Positions 45,122 through 46,006 of a stretch of 46,006 bases of DNA are shown here, piece after piece. The stretch's first letter is position 1, and each line of letters begins with the position of its first letter. The DNA comes from Aureococcus anophagefferens (taxonomy: Eukaryota > Sar > Pelagophyceae > Pelagomonadales > Pelagomonadaceae). The position numbers and the translations under genes are program-made. The notes under the pieces were generated by a model, which saw only the letters and a list, made by a program, of their open reading frames with translations, was not told where the DNA came from and ran no database searches. The DNA is taken from assembly GCF_000186865.1 (NCBI RefSeq), contig NW_008705592.1:286944-332949 (forward strand). Direction: 5' to 3'.

Positions 45122-46006
45122 TCACCCCCAGGCGTGGCGCGTCCTGTCGCGCGCGCGGATGCCGAGTTTGGCGACGTACTCCTCGGGGTCGTAGGAGACG
45201 CACTTCGTCGTGTTCTCGAGCGGCGTGCCGCGCGTGGTGAAGCACGCGTTCGCGACAGTAATGTTGCCGCCGTCGAAGGCGAAGACCCGCGTGTCCCGGC
45301 GGCCCGCGAGGGAGAGGTGGTGCGTTAGGGAGTGGTGGTAGAGCGCGTCGATCAGATTCGGGTCCGCGTGGTCGCACGACGCGCCGCGCTTCCGGAAGGT
45401 CCAGTCCGGGCAGCGCGCGTCGACGCGCGCGCAGTCGAGGGCGACGCCGGGGAGCCGCGCGGCCAGGTCGGCGCCCGAGCCGTGGAGGGCCTCCTTGTAG
45501 GTGAGCTCGCTCCAGACCTCGCCGCGGTAGTCGACGCAGCCCGCGTCGCCCGCGAGCTCGAGGATCGTGTGGAAGAGGCTGAACTGGTCCTTGAAGGTGC
45601 AGCGGTTCGCGAACCAGCGCGCGAAGAACGCGCGGCCCGCGAAAGAGTCGCGCGCGTAGAAGCGCGAGCTCCGGACCTGCCAGCGGAACGCGGCGACCTC
45701 GGACGGCCCCGTGCCCCCGTAGCCGAAGGTGACGTCCGACTCGCCCCGCGCGTGCTCGTCGAGGACGTCGCCGTCGACGGCCCAGGGGTGCGCGACGGAC
45801 GTGTCGAGGTCCGCGTAGTACGCGCCGCGGATCGACGGCTCGCCGAGCGTCGCGAGCGTCGCGACGATCTTGATGTGGTGGTTCGAGACCCGGTCGTCGT
45901 CGAGCGCGCCGTACTGCTTGCCGTGCTTGTCCCGCAGCATCGCGCCGTCGTAGAAGGAGTGGCCGAGGCGCCGCCGGCCGCGCTCGGAGGACGCGCGCGC
46001 CCGGCG
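45122..46006 (-). CDS. Glycosyltransferase-like protein, 5' part outside window
   Basis: The frame stops at 45122 and is open to the window's end, so at least 294 residues are seen and the start is missing. It has IKIVATLATLGEPSIRGAYYADLDTSVAHPW, where D-L-D is a DXD metal and nucleotide-sugar motif. It continues VTFGYGGTGPSEVAAFRWQVR and DSFAGRAFFARWFANRCTFKDQFSLFHTILEL, a pattern common in Golgi transferases that use a nearby Asp-Gln for acceptor binding. Several Cys residues and N-x-T sites suggest a lumenal domain. The family is probably GT34-like or a related uncharacterised group; the substrate is unknown. Confidence 0.65.
   Translation of the reverse strand, partial: RRARASSERGRRRLGHSFYDGAMLRDKHGKQYGALDDDRVSNHHIKIVATLATLGEPSIRGAYYADLDTSVAHPWAVDGDVLDEHARGESDVTFGYGGTGPSEVAAFRWQVRSSRFYARDSFAGRAFFARWFANRCTFKDQFSLFHTILELAGDAGCVDYRGEVWSELTYKEALHGSGADLAARLPGVALDCARVDARCPDWTFRKRGASCDHADPNLIDALYHHSLTHHLSLAGRRDTRVFAFDGGNITVANACFTTRGTPLENTTKCVSYDPEEYVAKLGIRARDRTRHAWG

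Noticed and set aside
1..46006. tRNA, rRNA or other structured RNA genes
   Set aside because: I looked for cloverleaf-like ends and T-loop motifs and saw none convincing. A covariance-model scan would settle this.

Overview
The window is nuclear DNA of a GC-rich, gene-dense eukaryote, most likely a photosynthetic stramenopile. My best guess is a pelagophyte such as Aureococcus anophagefferens. Four observations point there. Spliceosomal introns interrupt highly conserved proteins (cytochrome c, enolase). An Mpv17-family protein has a bipartite plastid presequence with an ASAFAP-like cleavage site. Enolase has a mitochondrial-type presequence, as is known in stramenopiles. Most tellingly, nine short repeats sit inside coding regions as introns flanked by 8-bp target-site duplications (TSDs), the hallmark of introner elements described in Aureococcus and Micromonas. 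The species name is inference.

Layout. 1-1700: degenerate repeats with no convincing gene. 1901-4219: an FHA-domain gene and a sulfotransferase-like gene with a frame break. 4288-14112 (minus): one giant gene rebuilt from six exons whose phases all close. It encodes about 2966 aa with serial C2 modules, two GYF-like domains, a dead dual-specificity-phosphatase fold and about 15 leucine-rich repeats. 14408-23569: cytochrome c (-), ChaN-like protein (+), START-like protein (+), arrestin-like protein (-), an unknown phosphorylation-prone protein (-), enolase (+), exostosin glycosyltransferase (+) and a small unknown protein (-). 23995-32375: a KEN-box repeat protein (+), iduronate-2-sulfatase-like protein with an assembly gap (-), two-pore K+ channel (+), Mpv17 (+), amino-acid/polyamine permease (+) and FAD-linked oxidase (-). 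32596-46006: an unknown SAM-like protein (+), RhoGEF-PH-FYVE protein (-), triple-RRM protein (+), a three-exon tautomerase (-), a 1299-aa LRR protein (+) with three introners in a row, and two glycosyltransferases (-), the last running off the window.

The strongest biology is in the introns. I find five copies of one introner family (181-192 bp), three of a second (194-203 bp) and one of a third, palindrome-rich element (117 bp). In each the intron starts in the upstream TSD copy and ends at a CAG supplied by the element, so splicing restores the pre-insertion reading frame exactly. Families 1 and 2 share a core of about 20 bp and occur in both orientations relative to the gene. About ten of some 22 reconstructed introns, including all three in cytochrome c, need a GC rather than GT donor. 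That is far above the roughly 1% usual in eukaryotes.

The genes form no operon. Sulfotransferase, sulfatase, exostosin and two other glycosyltransferases suggest sulfated-glycan metabolism as a loose theme. Convergent neighbours are as little as 6 bp apart.
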